64,000 bases of DNA, from the NCBI GenBank assembly GCA_008694505.1, contig VZDJ01000052.1, forward strand, positions 9,666,879 to 9,730,878. The letters run 5' to 3'. The translations under genes and the position numbers were made by a program. The notes under the pieces were generated by a model. The model saw nothing but the letters and a program-made list of their open reading frames with translations, searched no databases and had not been told where the DNA came from. Position 1 is the stretch's first letter; each line of letters begins with the position of its first letter. Positions 1 through 12,710 of the stretch are shown piece after piece. This stretch comes from Cyanoderma ruficeps. Taxonomy: Eukaryota; Chordata; Aves; Passeriformes; Timaliidae.

Positions 1-88
1 GAGCTGGGTCTAAGTCTGGCTCTTAGGAATCCCTAAGTCCCTGCAAACCAGAAGGTAAGGGAGACAGGAAAAAAATAACTTAAATTAC

Positions 89-1453
89 CTTTTCGACATC
101 ATCAGCATATGCAGACAGACCTGGTTTCAGTGCTTTAAACGTCTCATGGGTTAATCTGGGAGTCTCTGTCCAAAAGCAGTATTCCAAAATAAGTAATGGT
201 ACAAATAATTATGCATGCACAAAAAGAAAACAATTTTTAAAGTTCTATTATTATGTGCTAATGTAAGTCAGTTGAAGCCTCTGTGTAATGACTTCAGTAC
301 TTTGAAAAGCTGTGGTACCTCGTATAAACCTGCAGTCCTGGCAACATTACACTCCATAAAGTTTGCTGTGACACATTCTGAAATTGTGTTTCAAATGAAG
401 CAGGCAAGGAAGAAGCAAAAACACGGAGATACAGGAAAAGAAAGAAATCCATGGACTGTTGTTTAACACCTCTGGTGGCTGAGCCCTACACAGACCCATT
501 ATGTGACCCTCCTCCCCAGAGGCCCATCACACCATACCCCACACTGCTAATCCTCAACAGAGCCTTTAGATCGCCTACTCACAGCACCAACCAGGTTCTT
601 TGATCTGTAAGAGTTTCACAAACAGGAGCTGACAACATATAAACAAATGAACCTTACTACTCCAGTGGAAAGCTGGAGCTTTTTCGTACACTTTGTCTCA
701 ATTCTCAGTAGTAGTTTCTGTCCAGATGTGATACACAGCAATTTTAATCAAATGATTTGCAATTTTTGTTTTGTTTTGCAGTTTAAACCCAACATTGAAG
801 CCAAGGATGCACTAAACCAGACACTGTAGAGAGAAGCACCTCACTGCCAGGAACTGGAGATACCAAACAACCTAAAAATTTTGGGGAAATAAGGCAGTTT
901 GAATTTATAATTCTCTCTTCCACCAGTGTGATGAAAAATTGCCTTTCTTCAATACACTGCTCGAGAAGTGCATCTGCTATTTACTTCATATTCTGACATT
1001 GCAGCATTTTCTCCTTGTTGAACGTTTTCATAATTTCATCCAAATACACACGCCTGAACCATAACATACCTCCTGATGGCTCTCTGGAAAGACCTGAAGC
1101 ATGTAAATTCAAGTACACCCTAGAAACCTGCCATCAATGATCTCCTCCACAGTTTATGGAAGACTTAATCTGTCACGCAGTGAGCAGGACATACCTCTTG
1201 GCTGCTGTGCAAATTTAAATATATGGATGCGAGTTCCCGTGCTTCCTGCATCAAACATAATTCCATAAAAGACTGAGAGATCTGTGGTCACTGCCTGATG
1301 GGTCAGTTTATCTCCCCTGCTTTCAGCAACTCCTTCTGTGGCTCCCACAAATGGTTTGGAGCCCAAGTGCCATTTTATGTATGCGACATAAACAGCTATG
1401 CATGTCAAAATCCCAAAAGCGAAGAAGCGCTTTGACATCTTCATGGCTTCCAT
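89..1453 (-). CDS. ENTPD6: Ectonucleoside triphosphate diphosphohydrolase 6 (CD39-like 2), 5' part
   Basis: Two coding exons on the minus strand: 1453-1195 (259 nt) and 165-89 (77 nt). They join in frame (phase 1) and continue past the left edge after a phase-0 donor. ENTPD6 hydrolyses nucleoside di- and triphosphates (mainly diphosphates) in the Golgi lumen or as a secreted form. The 112 residues show a short cytosolic start, a type II membrane anchor at about residues 10-26 followed by VAYIKWH, and apyrase-conserved region 1, FDAGSTGTR, at 67-75, whose residues contact phosphate. The second exon encodes [18 protein letters not shown], as in the GDA1/CD39 family. The start at 1453 is supported by an in-frame TAA directly upstream; further in-frame ATGs occur at codons 4 and 6. 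The N-terminus is shorter than I recall for human. ENTPD6 rather than ENTPD5 is favoured by VAYIKWH and by the neighbour VSX1. Confidence 0.93.
166..1194 (-). other. ENTPD6 intron between the two coding exons
   Basis: This stretch lies between the donor at 1194 and the acceptor before 165. The DNA is AT-rich and I see no repeat family or further exon in it. Confidence 0.8.
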
Positions 1454-1769
1454 TTAATGGGATGTTTTGTTTCTTCCCTTTATCATGTGGTCTGTTCCTT
1501 GTCTTTCACGTAGAACAGGAGGTTCCCACATCACTCCTACATAACAACAGAAAAGATCTGTTTTATTTTCCCAACCTGATAGAAGGACCTAAAAGTCTGA
1601 TGCCCACGACACTGGACACTACTTTCCCAATGAACAGAAGGAATGCAGCCTCATTTAGCACCTCTTTCAGCTTCACATCTCACTTTAAGGCATGGAGCAG
1701 CCCAAATCTTCTTTTCCCCCATTGCCTAACAAGGCACAAAATAAGAAGGGTTCAGAGAAGATAAAATAC

Positions 1770-1960
1770 AGTAACTGAGGTGGGAGGGGACCTCAGGAGG
1801 TCCCTTATCACACCTCCTGCTCACAGCAGGGGCAGCTCTTGGAACCCTCCATGTGGCCAAGGGCTACATCCAAGAGCATTTTGAAAAACTCTTGAGGATG
1901 AAGATCCCACAGCTTCTCTGGGTGGTTAACTTTGTTAGTTCCTGGATGGTGAGGGAGGTC
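1770..1960 (-). mobile_element. CR1 LINE fragment, antisense to the window
   Basis: The plus strand reads as the complement of a CR1 3' region: a 'ggaggtccc...cctcctgctcacagcagg' segment, then 'gggctacatccaagagcattttgaa' and 'cacagcttctctggg' in the usual order. It is degraded and lacks clear ends. It lies in the presumed 5' intron of ENTPD6. The remainder of 1454-2480 shows nothing else I recognise. Confidence 0.65.
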
Positions 1961-2489
1961 CCAGAAGACTGGACAAGGACAAATTAAAATTAATGTTTGA
2001 AAGGCAAGATGCAAGACCCAGGGAATTGAGTGCCCTCCTCTCCCACCTCCAATACCAGGAAAGAAACAACAGCAAAGCACAACCCACAAAATCTACAAGC
2101 CCTCACACAGCATCATCCAGATGATTAAAAAAACAGTCGGTGGTGATTTACAGAGAACAAAATTACATATAATGTTCCTTTTTTGATAGAGTAATGAAGA
2201 GAAAGGAAACCAGCTGATGAAGTTGAGTTAAATACGGTTTTTGACACACATGTAACCTTTTGATGTGAATTCAGGAAGCATACAGAAGGCACGAAGGGGA
2301 GGAATTTAAAATCAAGGTGATTACAGAGTATTTCCAAAAAGAGGTAAGACAAAATTTCTTAAAAAGGGAGAAAAACAAAATCACATGCACATATACACAT
2401 AAATGGATGAGCTTAAGGGAGAGGGAGCTGTTGACTGTCATGACACAGAAATCAGAAAGATGGCATTGCAACTAAATGAAAAAATCTTC

Positions 2490-3185
2490 CTGGCTTCTTT
2501 CAGCGGGCAGAGACATGCAGGTGGCAATCGCTGCCGGTCTGTGGGGCGATCACTGCGATCCCCCTGGTGCCAGGCAGGCCTCAGCCGCAGCTACACCGGC
2601 GCTAAATGTCACAGGAGGGACGAAAGCCGCAGGGACCGGCCGGTCCTTCGGGGCGACACCGCAGGAAAGCGGGGGCTGGAAAAATGAGGAGGCACGGCGG
2701 CCTGGAAGCGCAAACCCCCTCCCGCCGTTCGCCTGGACAGAATCGCGACTGTCCCTTCCCTGCCTTTGTCAGGGGACGCCAAGATCTGCCGCAAGGGACA
2801 AGCTTCCCGCTGGCGCCCCGGAGCCGGGAATGCAGGCGGGATCCGGGAGGCCGGCAGAGCCCGGGCCCGACGCGGCCCGCCCCGCGGGATGCCCCTCGCT
2901 TACACACGGACCACTGTCCCGCCGCCCGCGCTTCCTCCTTCCTTTTTCCTCCCTGTTCCTTCTTCCCTCCCTCCTCCCGCCTCTCTCCCGCCCGAACTCA
3001 CGCCGCCCCCGCCGGCCCCGCCATGGCACCGCCGCCGCCCGGCTCGCGGGCGGCCCCGCCCCACGGCGCAGGCGCGGGGCAGCCCCGTGCGGGGCGGGCG
3101 GGGCCGAGCCCCTCACGGCGGGGGCGCCGCCAGCGCGCCCCCGACAACAACAACAACAACAAAAAATATAACGCGAAACGCCGCT
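2490..3185 (-). promoter_or_regulatory. CpG island, probable ENTPD6 promoter and non-coding first exon
   Basis: Composition changes sharply from AT-rich DNA to CpG-dense DNA over about 700 bases just upstream of the first ENTPD6 coding exon. GC-box-like runs occur at 2860-3120. The coding exon at 1453 has an in-frame stop directly upstream, so a separate non-coding first exon is expected here. I cannot place the start site. The island's 3' edge carries a short (CAA)n run at about 3146-3163. Confidence 0.6.
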
Positions 3186-3210
3186 AAGTCGGAGAGGTGT
3201 GGAAGAACAG

Positions 3211-3736
3211 TGTCGGAGAATGTGGAATGTGTAAAAATTGTCTTGAATCCGGTGGTCGTTAGCATCACCGTCACTTAGTCAAGGTCACCGTGGAGCTAAT
3301 GAGCTCTTGAGGATGATGTATATCCGGATGTTGATGTATCCATTGCCAACTTGGCGAAACACTCAAGGTCCATGTATCCTATAGCTGAAATACGTTCATT
3401 ATAATGCTAAAAATCACGCCCGTAGGTCAAAGAGGTGCTGGCCAGGTGAAGACCCTTCCCCTAGCATGTACAGAAATTAGGTGGGTCACATAGTTCGTAT
3501 GATAATTACTAACCAGTCCTAATAGAGTGGGGGGGTTACTAGTACTAAATATCTGTGTATAAATAATGCCCTGGAAAGTCCTGAGGGGCACCCTTCATTT
3601 GTAGAATACCACAAATCACCCAGGCTTGTGTAGCTCTGAAAAAGATAATAAAACCTCTCTTTGACAACAACGAGTCTGCCCTTGTTGGATTGTTGCACAC
3701 TGGGTAATGAATCTGATTTTTGTGGACAATAACACA
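3211..3736 (+). mobile_element. Solo LTR of an endogenous retrovirus
   Basis: The 526-bp segment starts TG and ends CA. It contains a TATA box (TATAAA at 3558-3563) and a poly(A) signal (AATAAA at 3647-3652) 89 bp apart, the U3-R-U5 layout of an LTR. Flanking 5-mers are AACAG (3206-3210) and AGCAG (3737-3741), a possible 5-bp target duplication with one mismatch. No gag, pol or env reading frame is adjacent, so it appears to be a solo LTR. The family is not assigned, and the left boundary is less sure than the TATA/poly(A) core. Confidence 0.6.
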
Positions 3737-3741
3737 AGCAG

Positions 3742-6700
3742 TCCTCAAGGTGAGGAGTTTCTTCCCCACAGAAACATGAGTCTGCCAGCAGCTTGAGAAA
3801 AAAAAGACATCTGAGAATGCTCTGCTGATTCCTGTAGGTGTTAATCCGAAAATTGCTACTGTGACGTTCCTGTCAGTCACGGCATCTCAGGAGCTGCAAA
3901 CCTATTGGGAGAAAATAGACCGGAGAACCTCAGGAAAGGTGCAGCCTGCCTGCTGGGTGAATACCCTTTATCTCCAGGACTGAGATAAGGGGAGGATGGT
4001 TATGGTCATAGCTGGGAATGGTCACTGGTCTTGGTGAGTCCACAGCATGGCATCACCTTGTTCTGCCTCAAAATATGAGATGTTGACAGACTAAAACCGA
4101 TTTTTTTATGGTTCGTGCTGTGCCAGGTGTAGCTCGGCAACATCTAGTTGCAGTGTGAAGGTAAATTCAATGCAAATAAGCTGGTTTCTGTCAGCTTTGT
4201 TCTAAGTGATCCCCTTTTGGTAAAACAGAAAAAAAACCAACCCAAAAACAAAAACGGGGATAGGTAGAAAGATACTACAAGTTTTGGACTAGGGAGCTAC
4301 TCAGGTCTGGAGTTGTCCTTTGAAGTAAAAGACTAAGGAGCCCCATATCAAATTCAGTGGTTGTCACTGGGATTTTGGGCTGCTGTGAAAATTCCCACCT
4401 AGGAGCAAGTTTCCTGAAACCCAGAACGGGACTTGAGCCCCCTTATATTTGGAAACACACAGTCATCTGAACTCATCACGACAGAGAGCCTGCTACATCA
4501 ACAGCCTGTTTCCTCTTCCAGGTTGCGAGAAAACAGGAACACTTCTGGAGGGTTACTTGGGGTGAAGGACTACTTGCATTTGTTTTTCCTCAAGACAGAA
4601 GATTTCGGTGTTATCAGTATGATTTTCCTTAGCAAAATAAATTTTTTCAATCCTAAATAAAGAAATGCTCCTGTCACCGATTGGTACGTCAGCAAAAGAT
4701 TTTTTTCCCTTTTCACGAGGGAGGGCAGACCTCAGGAGGTGAGGCTCTTGAGGAAAAGCAGGTCAAGGCCAGCAGAGAGCAGTATTTTGTCAGGAACACC
4801 GTTTCCCCCGGGACGAGGCAAGATAGAGCAGTATTTATTTCTCTTAGTTGAAATTGAAATATCTTGCATATATGTTCATAAAAAGTTCTGCAGTTAAGAC
4901 TAGAGATCCCAAAGAAATGGGAATGTAATACTGAGTTGTTTTGGGGTTTTTTTCCTCCCTCCTGTGAAAAGTATTACTTATGTGCATGGGAACAGTTCTC
5001 AGGCTGCTCTTGGAAATGCCCTTCCCTCAGCTGTGGACCTCGGATGGAGTGTAGGTGGTCTAAAGAGTTTTGGATCCATTTCTGAAACTGTGTTACACAC
5101 AGTACTGTGGTCATTCTTAGAATTAAGCCACACAGTCTGAGATTTGTAACAAATTTTCAAGTATGATATCTACATGTTGTACATATTAACTGTACATTTA
5201 GATTCATAGCTCGGTGTGTTATATATATCAAACCTGAGGCAGAACGCAGATTATTGGTAACCATTTGGGAAATTATCTCTGCCACTCCCGTGTTATAAGA
5301 ATAATTGTTTTGGATGTCCAAATGAGAACTATTAAACAGGAATCTTGGGGAGGATAGGTGATTCTGAGGTCCTGTCACTTACCTGAACCCCTACATGGCA
5401 CCTGCTGCTCTCTGATGCCCTCCACTGTGGTTCTTCATCATTCCTTCCCAAAACTCCTAGCAAGGCAGGGCTTGGCATGTCCTGCAGCTTCCCTGCAGCT
5501 GCATCTGTCCCTGGGCGAGAGGGCCGTGGTCAAACTTACCAGACAAATGCTGAGTTACCATTTCCTTTCCTATGGAGGAAGCATAAATAACATATTCCTC
5601 TATCTCCCCTCTGGATACCCACCAGATTTTGACAAAGTCATCGAAATTAAACACCTTTGAGACATTTGTGCTTCTGGCAATTTTGGCTGAAAATAGTAAC
5701 TGGCCCAACATTTTGGAAAGGCAGTTCTGTGCTTGTATCCTCGGGGGTGTCTCCCAGGGGATGCCACTGATGTTTTCCTTAGCTGGTTGTGGCTATAGTA
5801 CCATAAACCAGAAAAACTGAGGAGGTCTCTGCTGTTCCTCACTGCTGCTCACAAACCATGTGCAGAAATGAACTGTAACTTTGGAAATGCTGCCTCAACG
5901 TGGTCTTTTTGGTGCCCTACAGGCTGAAGTTCTTCATAAATTTATCATGACCTACATAATTGACCTATATTATGTGCCTGTTTGTTAAATAGATTGCACT
6001 AATTATAAACATGAATGGGGATAGCTTAACAGTTATTTATTTATTCTGAGGTGTGCGCCTGCTGTCTGAAATGATGTACAGGAGGATCATGGCCAGATTT
6101 TCCTCCTTGGTCCCTCCATATTTGGCATGTACCATGGACTGTTGTGATGAAACATTAATAGATTTTGCTTTCAGAGGGGGAAAAAAAAGAAAAATTGTTT
6201 TTACTGCTTTTCTAAGCAAGGGTATGCAAGATCCTCTGGCAGGTCTATGTGCAAGAAAATTAAGCAAGAGGGAGAAAACACAACACAGAAAAATTTTCAA
6301 GCCCTTGATTTGTAGGGCAGAAAGTAGGGGCTGAGTGTACTTTGCACTTTGGTCACTTTTTGGAGAGCTTTCTAGGCTGGGAAACAGCATTACTACAGCT
6401 TGCTGATAGCTGAGTATTTTATAAGGAACGGGTCTATTTCTCCTTGTGCTTGTGCCTCACTGCAGACTGCTGGAGCTGTTTGAAGTCCAGGGTGCCGTTG
6501 AAATGTGGTGAATTTAGTGGGACTGCACCTGCTCTCAGCAAGTATGAGTTTTGCCTTTAACGTTTCAGACCGACATGCAAAGCCCGGCTGATTTGCCTCT
6601 AGGGGCAGATTTGGATCAGGGCTCTAAAACAGATGTCTGCTGCCACAGACCCCTCAGTTGTATTAGCGACGCTGTCAGGCGGTTTCCACTGCCGTGTCCT

Positions 6701-7379
6701 CATTCACATAGACAGGGTGCGCCGAGTGTAATCTAATTAAGGAGAATTCCCCAGATTTTTGTTTTGTGTCTGCTATCACTGTGTTTTTAACTTCTCCAAA
6801 ATCATTATCATTTCTCCCATCTGTGGGCTGTCACATAGCACCGATTCCAAGTAGCTGCTTTTGGAGAAGAAATAGGTGGGGAGGATGAAAAAATGAAAAC
6901 CAATTGCTGCAATTTTTAACTGTTTGCAATTTCAGAAATTGTCTCTTGTATCTCATGTTAGGGATGAATTTTCAGGCAGGTAGTCAAAAATATATGTTTT
7001 ACCAGTGGGTTGGTGGGAAAAATGTTTATTCATATATAATATTATTAATTTGGTAGGCTGGTTGTTGAGTGGCACAGACAGCCCATGCTTTTAACAAGCT
7101 TTTGTTAAGAAAAAATTTATGATCTTGTCATAATCTTGGAGTCAATTGTGAATATTCCGAGGGAGAAGGAAGTAATTTCTCGCCCTACCATTCTGCTTCT
7201 TCTGCAGAAGATGGATCCCAATCTCTTCTGTAGAGCTTTTAAAAGCAATTACTGGCTTATGTATGATGTTAAGGTTCAGCTTTTGGTAAAAATGCTCTGA
7301 TTTAAAAAACGTTTTGAACATGATATTTGAAACCCAGAATAATTTAACTTCGAGTTGATCACTTGAGGTTCCCATGCTC
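3742..7379. other. ENTPD6-VSX1 intergenic DNA, no gene seen
   Basis: Reading frames here are short, have no family resemblance and no matching splice signals. The sequence is AT-rich with ordinary mononucleotide runs. I recognise no transposon in this part, though old degraded copies could be missed. Confidence 0.6.
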
Positions 7380-7490
7380 CAGAAAGGGCCAGATTTGAAG
7401 TTTGGTTGGATTGCTCAAAGCCTTGTCCAGCTGAGTGTTTAGTATCTCCAAGGATGGAGGCTCTTGGGGTCCTGCTCTAGGACTGAAACA
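7380..7490 (-). mobile_element. Short CR1 LINE relic, antisense
   Basis: Contains 'attgctcaaagccttgtcca' followed by 'tctccaaggatggaggctc', in the order found in the reverse complement of avian CR1 3' regions. Only about 110 bp remain. Confidence 0.5.
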
Positions 7491-9735
7491 CCCATAACGT
7501 GAAATATGTTGTATGATACCTAACAGGAACTTGCCATGTCCCAGTTTGTGTCCTTCACTTCTTGTGCTGTCACTGAGGATCTCTGGGAAAAGCCTCCCTT
7601 AGTATTCAGCTGCCAGTTAGATTGTGTCCACAGACAGTTTGCATCTTCAGATGGTTATTTGTTTTCACACTGTTTAGTTTCGTGATGAATTTTCTGTGTG
7701 AGTCTTGTGGTATTTTCAATGACTATCATGTAAAACATGTCAGAAGCAATTAAAAGTTATTATGAAAGACAGAAAACTGAAAGTGTCTGTCTTTCCTTAA
7801 TATTCATGATATTCTTTTGCTTGATATGTGTAGAAATGGAAACAGGAAAATATAGCTGGCTGCCAATTCTCCCCTCTGGGTTATGTATATAACCCATTTT
7901 CTTCTTTGTTGAATGTTGCTTCTTGTGTCCTAATAGACAATTTTGAAGGTGAGGCTCCTGCCTTGAGAGCCATTTTTGGAGGTGCTCTGCTGTCCCACTG
8001 CCCTTTGAGGACCTGTTCACTGGTCTCAGTCTTCCATGTGGAATTGCACTGTATATCAACAATGGATGCTTAGAGTCTCATAAGGGACAATGATCCTAAA
8101 AGTTACTTTTTGCTCTGAAAAGATATGTACCTCTCATTTGTTAGGAGGCGTCTAAAGTTTTGTGTGTGAAATAATTGTTTACACCTTGTAGAGAAAAGAA
8201 GTATTCTTTGTTAGTTTTTCCATGTCTTGCACCAGCTACTGACAAATAAATATTTGTGGTAGCCTCTTGTCAACCTTCAGTCATCTATGCTTCAGGAGCT
8301 GCAGGACTGTTCCCCAGTATTTCTAAGCTTCCTTGAAGAAGCAAACTAATTTTCAGTAGTTTGGTTCCTATAAATGAATGTATTTTCAAGTACTCCAGTG
8401 ATAAATTCGCTGTTGCTTATAAAGCACTCGCATGCCAGAGTGAACACACAAGTGGCTGGATGAACACCTATGATCAGCTCAGAGAAGTAAACACTGGAAA
8501 TGTCGAACCTTCAGCTTGAGGCATTTTAAGACTTTTTCCCAACATCAGTCTCTCTGCTCTTTAAGAGCTGCACCTTTAGGAGCACCCACCCTGTGCACAG
8601 AGAAATGCAGACACCAAAATCTATTAATAGGTTTTGAATATAAAGTGTAGTCTATTGTGCTACATTTGTTTTCTCTGTGAATAGGGTTACCTATCTATCT
8701 TCTAACAAAACTTATCAAAATAAGTCTCTTCTTGCAAAATCTTAGTCTCTCTGATGAGCTCAGTTACTTTGATACTATAATGCAGAAAAATGATGCTGTG
8801 AGATTTCTATTTCTTTCCAGAAGGAAAAGACTGATAATAGACACCTGTGTGCTGGTTTGAGCCACCTTGACGCTCAACATGAAGCAGAAACTGTGCATTT
8901 TTTGGAAAATGAATAGCAGAAACAATCTCTGCTTTTTAGTAGAGTGTATAACCACAGTTGTCTGGAAAGGTGATGTTTTAACAAGTTAAAATGTTTTAGT
9001 TGCGTATCTCTGTGAATTTGTAAAAGTTATTTCTTGTTCAGCTAACAAACTGAAAATCTCATCAGTTGTGGAATAGTAGTTGAAATGCCCTAGAGGGATC
9101 CATTTCTGAAACCTTTCATGGTATTGTCTTTGGTGAATAGTTGGTCCGTGATTTTCAGGCAGCTTGTACGTTGAGTCACGGTGCAGAAAGCACTTGCAGG
9201 AAGATGGCCCAGCAGAGCAGGCAGGTGTCCTGACCACAGAGCTGGTCTGGAGAGGACTGCTCAGCCCCGGGGAGATGGGAGAGGGTGGCTCACAGCAAAG
9301 TTTGTGGGAACAGAGAGAGCTCATTGTCAAAGCCTGGCACTGGAGAGAGCGAGGTGGGAAACAAAGCCTTCATCCCTGCTGGTGTGGGCTTGAGGGCTGG
9401 GTCACATCACAGCTACCGGGGAAGCAGAGCACAGCAAACTGAGCACTTTCCCAGAAACTGCAGAGGTTGCTTGTGTTAGGGACCACAGCCAGAGGGGCAG
9501 ATCAGCAGAAATCTGCTCAGTAAACATACTGGCTGGCCTTCTTTAGTCAGAGGGGCAAGCCCTTCTTGGGGACAATTCAGCAGTTGGAAGAGCACAGCAT
9601 CCCAGAGGGATGGTGGAATCAATTGCTAAATTTCCCCTTGTGTTCCTGGAGTAAAGAGAAAGAAAAACGCGTTGGAGTGGACCTGGGACCAGCCGTTTGC
9701 CCACCACCCATAAAAACCTCTCACTTATCCTCATG
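7491..9735. other. Intergenic DNA, no gene seen
   Basis: AT-rich sequence without convincing coding frames. The frames around 9160-9480 are short, overlap in several registers and show no domain. No repeat family recognised. Confidence 0.6.
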
Positions 9736-10670
9736 AATAACAGGGGTTTGAATTTACCAAGCGAAGTGATGGGACCCTCCAGCCTGCTATTCATTACTCC
9801 AATTAACAATCAGTTGCCTGAAAAATGGGCCAATCTGTTTCTTGGGGAGCCACATAGAAAACCCACAAGGCAAGCCAATTAGCATACCAGTCCTCACCGT
9901 CTAGGGAACCTAATTTAGTTATTTGGTCGATCTAAGTACCAAAATATTGTTGTTTTGTTATGGAGCATATAATGTTTGTTAAATGGCTGAAATCCCCCGG
10001 GGCCCATATGCTGCTGATACTCCCTGCGTCCTCCCAAGCTGGCAGAGGCAATAAGGCAAAAACTGTTTTGTCCTGCACATGGCCCCTGTATTTTCCCGGC
10101 ACCACACGGCAGCTGGACGAAGGCAGAACAAACCTTCGCCACCCAGGGTGGGCGGGATAGCTTCCCTCCGAAATAGTTGCACACTTGAGCAAGCCCATTG
10201 TCTGCCCAGAAAGTATTTCAACCGCCTCTTACCAGGCGGCTACAAATAGTGCGCAGAGCCAGTGTTTGGACAACCTGTCTGCACGGCGCATTGTGCAGGA
10301 GCAATTAGTTTGCAAATTGCCCATTTGCACATCCGCGCATGAATTAGTTGCATTGCTCCCACAGGATTTGTTATTCTGATCATTGCTGTTAAGGAAGGCC
10401 CATGAATAAAAAAAGGTAATTTGGACTAACGCCTTTCTCCCCCGCGAAGTCGGAGCCTCTTCCTCGGCAAGGATAGACAGAGGGTGGAGTCCCTAAGCAG
10501 GAAAAGAGTGATTCTGCGGGATGTTGCCTCTTCGTGTTTCTAATTATCAGGGTCGATGCTACTGTAATTGTGGCACGAGTTGTGCAAATATTTTTGCTCA
10601 TTTCATAGCTTTTGTTTTTTTGTGAAAGAAAACATGACAGCTGTCAGCTTGTACTGCCATTCCTGGTGCT
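9736..10670. promoter_or_regulatory. Putative conserved enhancer rich in homeodomain and POU-type motifs
   Basis: A dense block of ATTAG/CTAAT cores (for example 'caattagcata' and 'catgaattagttgcat') plus POU-like strings (TTTGCAAAT, ATTTGCAC, TTGCAT) around 10290-10360. Complexity is high and there is no coding frame, unlike the flanks. This is the look of a deeply conserved non-coding element. VSX1 is the likely target because ENTPD6 is a housekeeping-type gene, but that is inference. Confidence 0.35.
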
Positions 10671-12430
10671 TGGAGATGTGGCCTCAGTCCTGTAACTGAA
10701 CTGCTCCTTCATTTCTGGAAAAGTCCCATGTTGGGGTTTTAGCAACCAAAGAAATACCGGAGCTACCAATATATTCTGACTGATTTAGTGGCATTGCTTT
10801 CCTTCAGGTCTGAATTTGCTGGGGATGGTGAAGAGTGACGTTGGAAGGAAAGGAATCTAGCACAATGGACAGGGCTTCTCAGCATTCAGGCCACATTTAG
10901 CTCTCCAGTTCAAAAACCCAAACTGCACATCACTGCTACCCGGTCAGCAGAAGGACAGTATAGGTGAGGTGTGACTGTATCTGTCATACCTGGGCATTTT
11001 GGTCAAATATTCCAGTTAATCTGTGCCTGCTGAAGAGGTTGTGCTCTCAGCAGCTTTGTTCATTTGTGCTGGTGTCTAAGGGTCCTGCTGCCCAGCTTTG
11101 AGCATGCTGATGTTTCTCCACCATCCTCTCACTGCCTGAGCTGGGTTTTAGCTCAGCTGCTCACCTTGCAGGCCCTATTACAAGTATTCAGGTGCTGCTG
11201 TGTGATCACCTTTTGGACCACTGCATTCCTGCCTGATGTCCGGAGCCTCGGTAGTCCAGTGGCTGCTGCCAAGGGTTCATAGTTGGTACAGTTAAGAGCA
11301 GCACTTTTTTTTTTTGGCTGCTGTGAATAACGTTAGGGAATCCATGGTGAAAATTATGCCCCTTCTTTTGTTACCCAAATTCATCTTGCTTCTGGGAGAG
11401 AATATTTTCCAACCAAGGCATTTTATTCAACATTTTCTTAGCTATTTTAGGTACTATCCCAAAGGACTGTTTCCAGTCACCATCTTTTCCATGGAGAGGT
11501 AGATGTGGTTTTTGAAAGCAAAAAATCTGTTTCTGCAAGTAGCCTAATTTGCTTGCACATCTGACCAGACCCTGTGTTATTTAATGTTGATTTATCACCT
11601 TTGCAAATGTGATGGAAACTTAGTAACATTTAATGTTTCTTTGCAGCTCAGTGGTTAACCAAACTCGGCTGGGCTGAGAAAAGGCTGATGCTGATTCGAG
11701 GATTTAGCAGTCAAATGGATTGAAAACTTGCCAATATGGGCACAGCCAATTTTGTGTTACACCCATTTCTATTGAAACCAGAACGAAATAAAATTCCTTT
11801 GGGAAGCTGTAGTAGTATTTTATCAGCATGTTGACAATCTTTGAACCAACTTATAATCTTATAGAAAAGGGTCATTTGTCTGTTCTGAAGCCATAAAAAG
11901 CAGGACTTCCTGATGCTGTGTTAGCTCTCCCAAATTCTTCACATACTGAGTTACCTACTTTTCCTCCTTGGAAAGACAAGGAGCAGGTAGTCACCTGCAA
12001 ATTTCTCCAAAAGATGTGACCACTGCTTCTTTCTTTGTTTGAAACTGCAGAAGTTTGTTGGTTTAAAATTGTTCCAAACAGTGAATGATTGCTCAACAAT
12101 CACCATTTCGTAGGAAGGCCAGCTAACAAACAGGGAATATGTTTGCTCTTGGTGAAAGTGGGAACTTCCTTCTTACCCTCTTTGATTCTGTTAGTCATGG
12201 TGTATTTCAGTGCTGTCTTTTTATTTCAGTGTCTGTCCTTACCAATTCCTGCCTGCTAGTTGGTAACCATGTGTGATGGTTTCCCTGGAGCTGCTGCAGT
12301 TTAAAGCGATTGTCCCTGTGATCCTAAGTCTCGCTTCCTTGATGGTCCTGAGATTTGAGGAGCTCGGGGTGTGTATGGGGTAGAAAAAGGACCAGGATGC
12401 AGCTTTCCTGCTACAGGCCTCTGCTCTTCG
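10671..12430. other. Intergenic DNA, no gene seen
   Basis: No coding frame, RNA gene or transposon recognised. A short poly(T) run occurs at about 11307-11317. Confidence 0.6.
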
Positions 12431-12710
12431 ATCATAACCGTGGTCTAAATGCTTTGGGGAATGGGTGGCTGCTGCATTTTATTAAAGACGTGCAACTGAA
12501 ATAATAATCGGATAAAAGGATCATTTATTGTCGAACGATTATGGAGCTGCATTATGTGATTTCATATCTTTTCCTTCAAAATCTCTGCATTTCAAACCAT
12601 CTTGCGGTTTTACTGTGTGCCATTAACACTTTGGTATTACACGGGAGTATATTTCACATGGCAATTCAGTGGGATATGGATTATGTTATCAGGAAATAAA
12701 TAAAATTTTC
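12431..12710. promoter_or_regulatory. Putative AT-rich regulatory block
   Basis: Contains clustered ATTAAAG, AATAATAATCGGATAAAAGG and CATTTATTGT-type motifs around 12478-12540 and further AT-rich words to 12710. There is no coding frame. The call rests only on motif density and contrast with the flanks. Confidence 0.25.
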
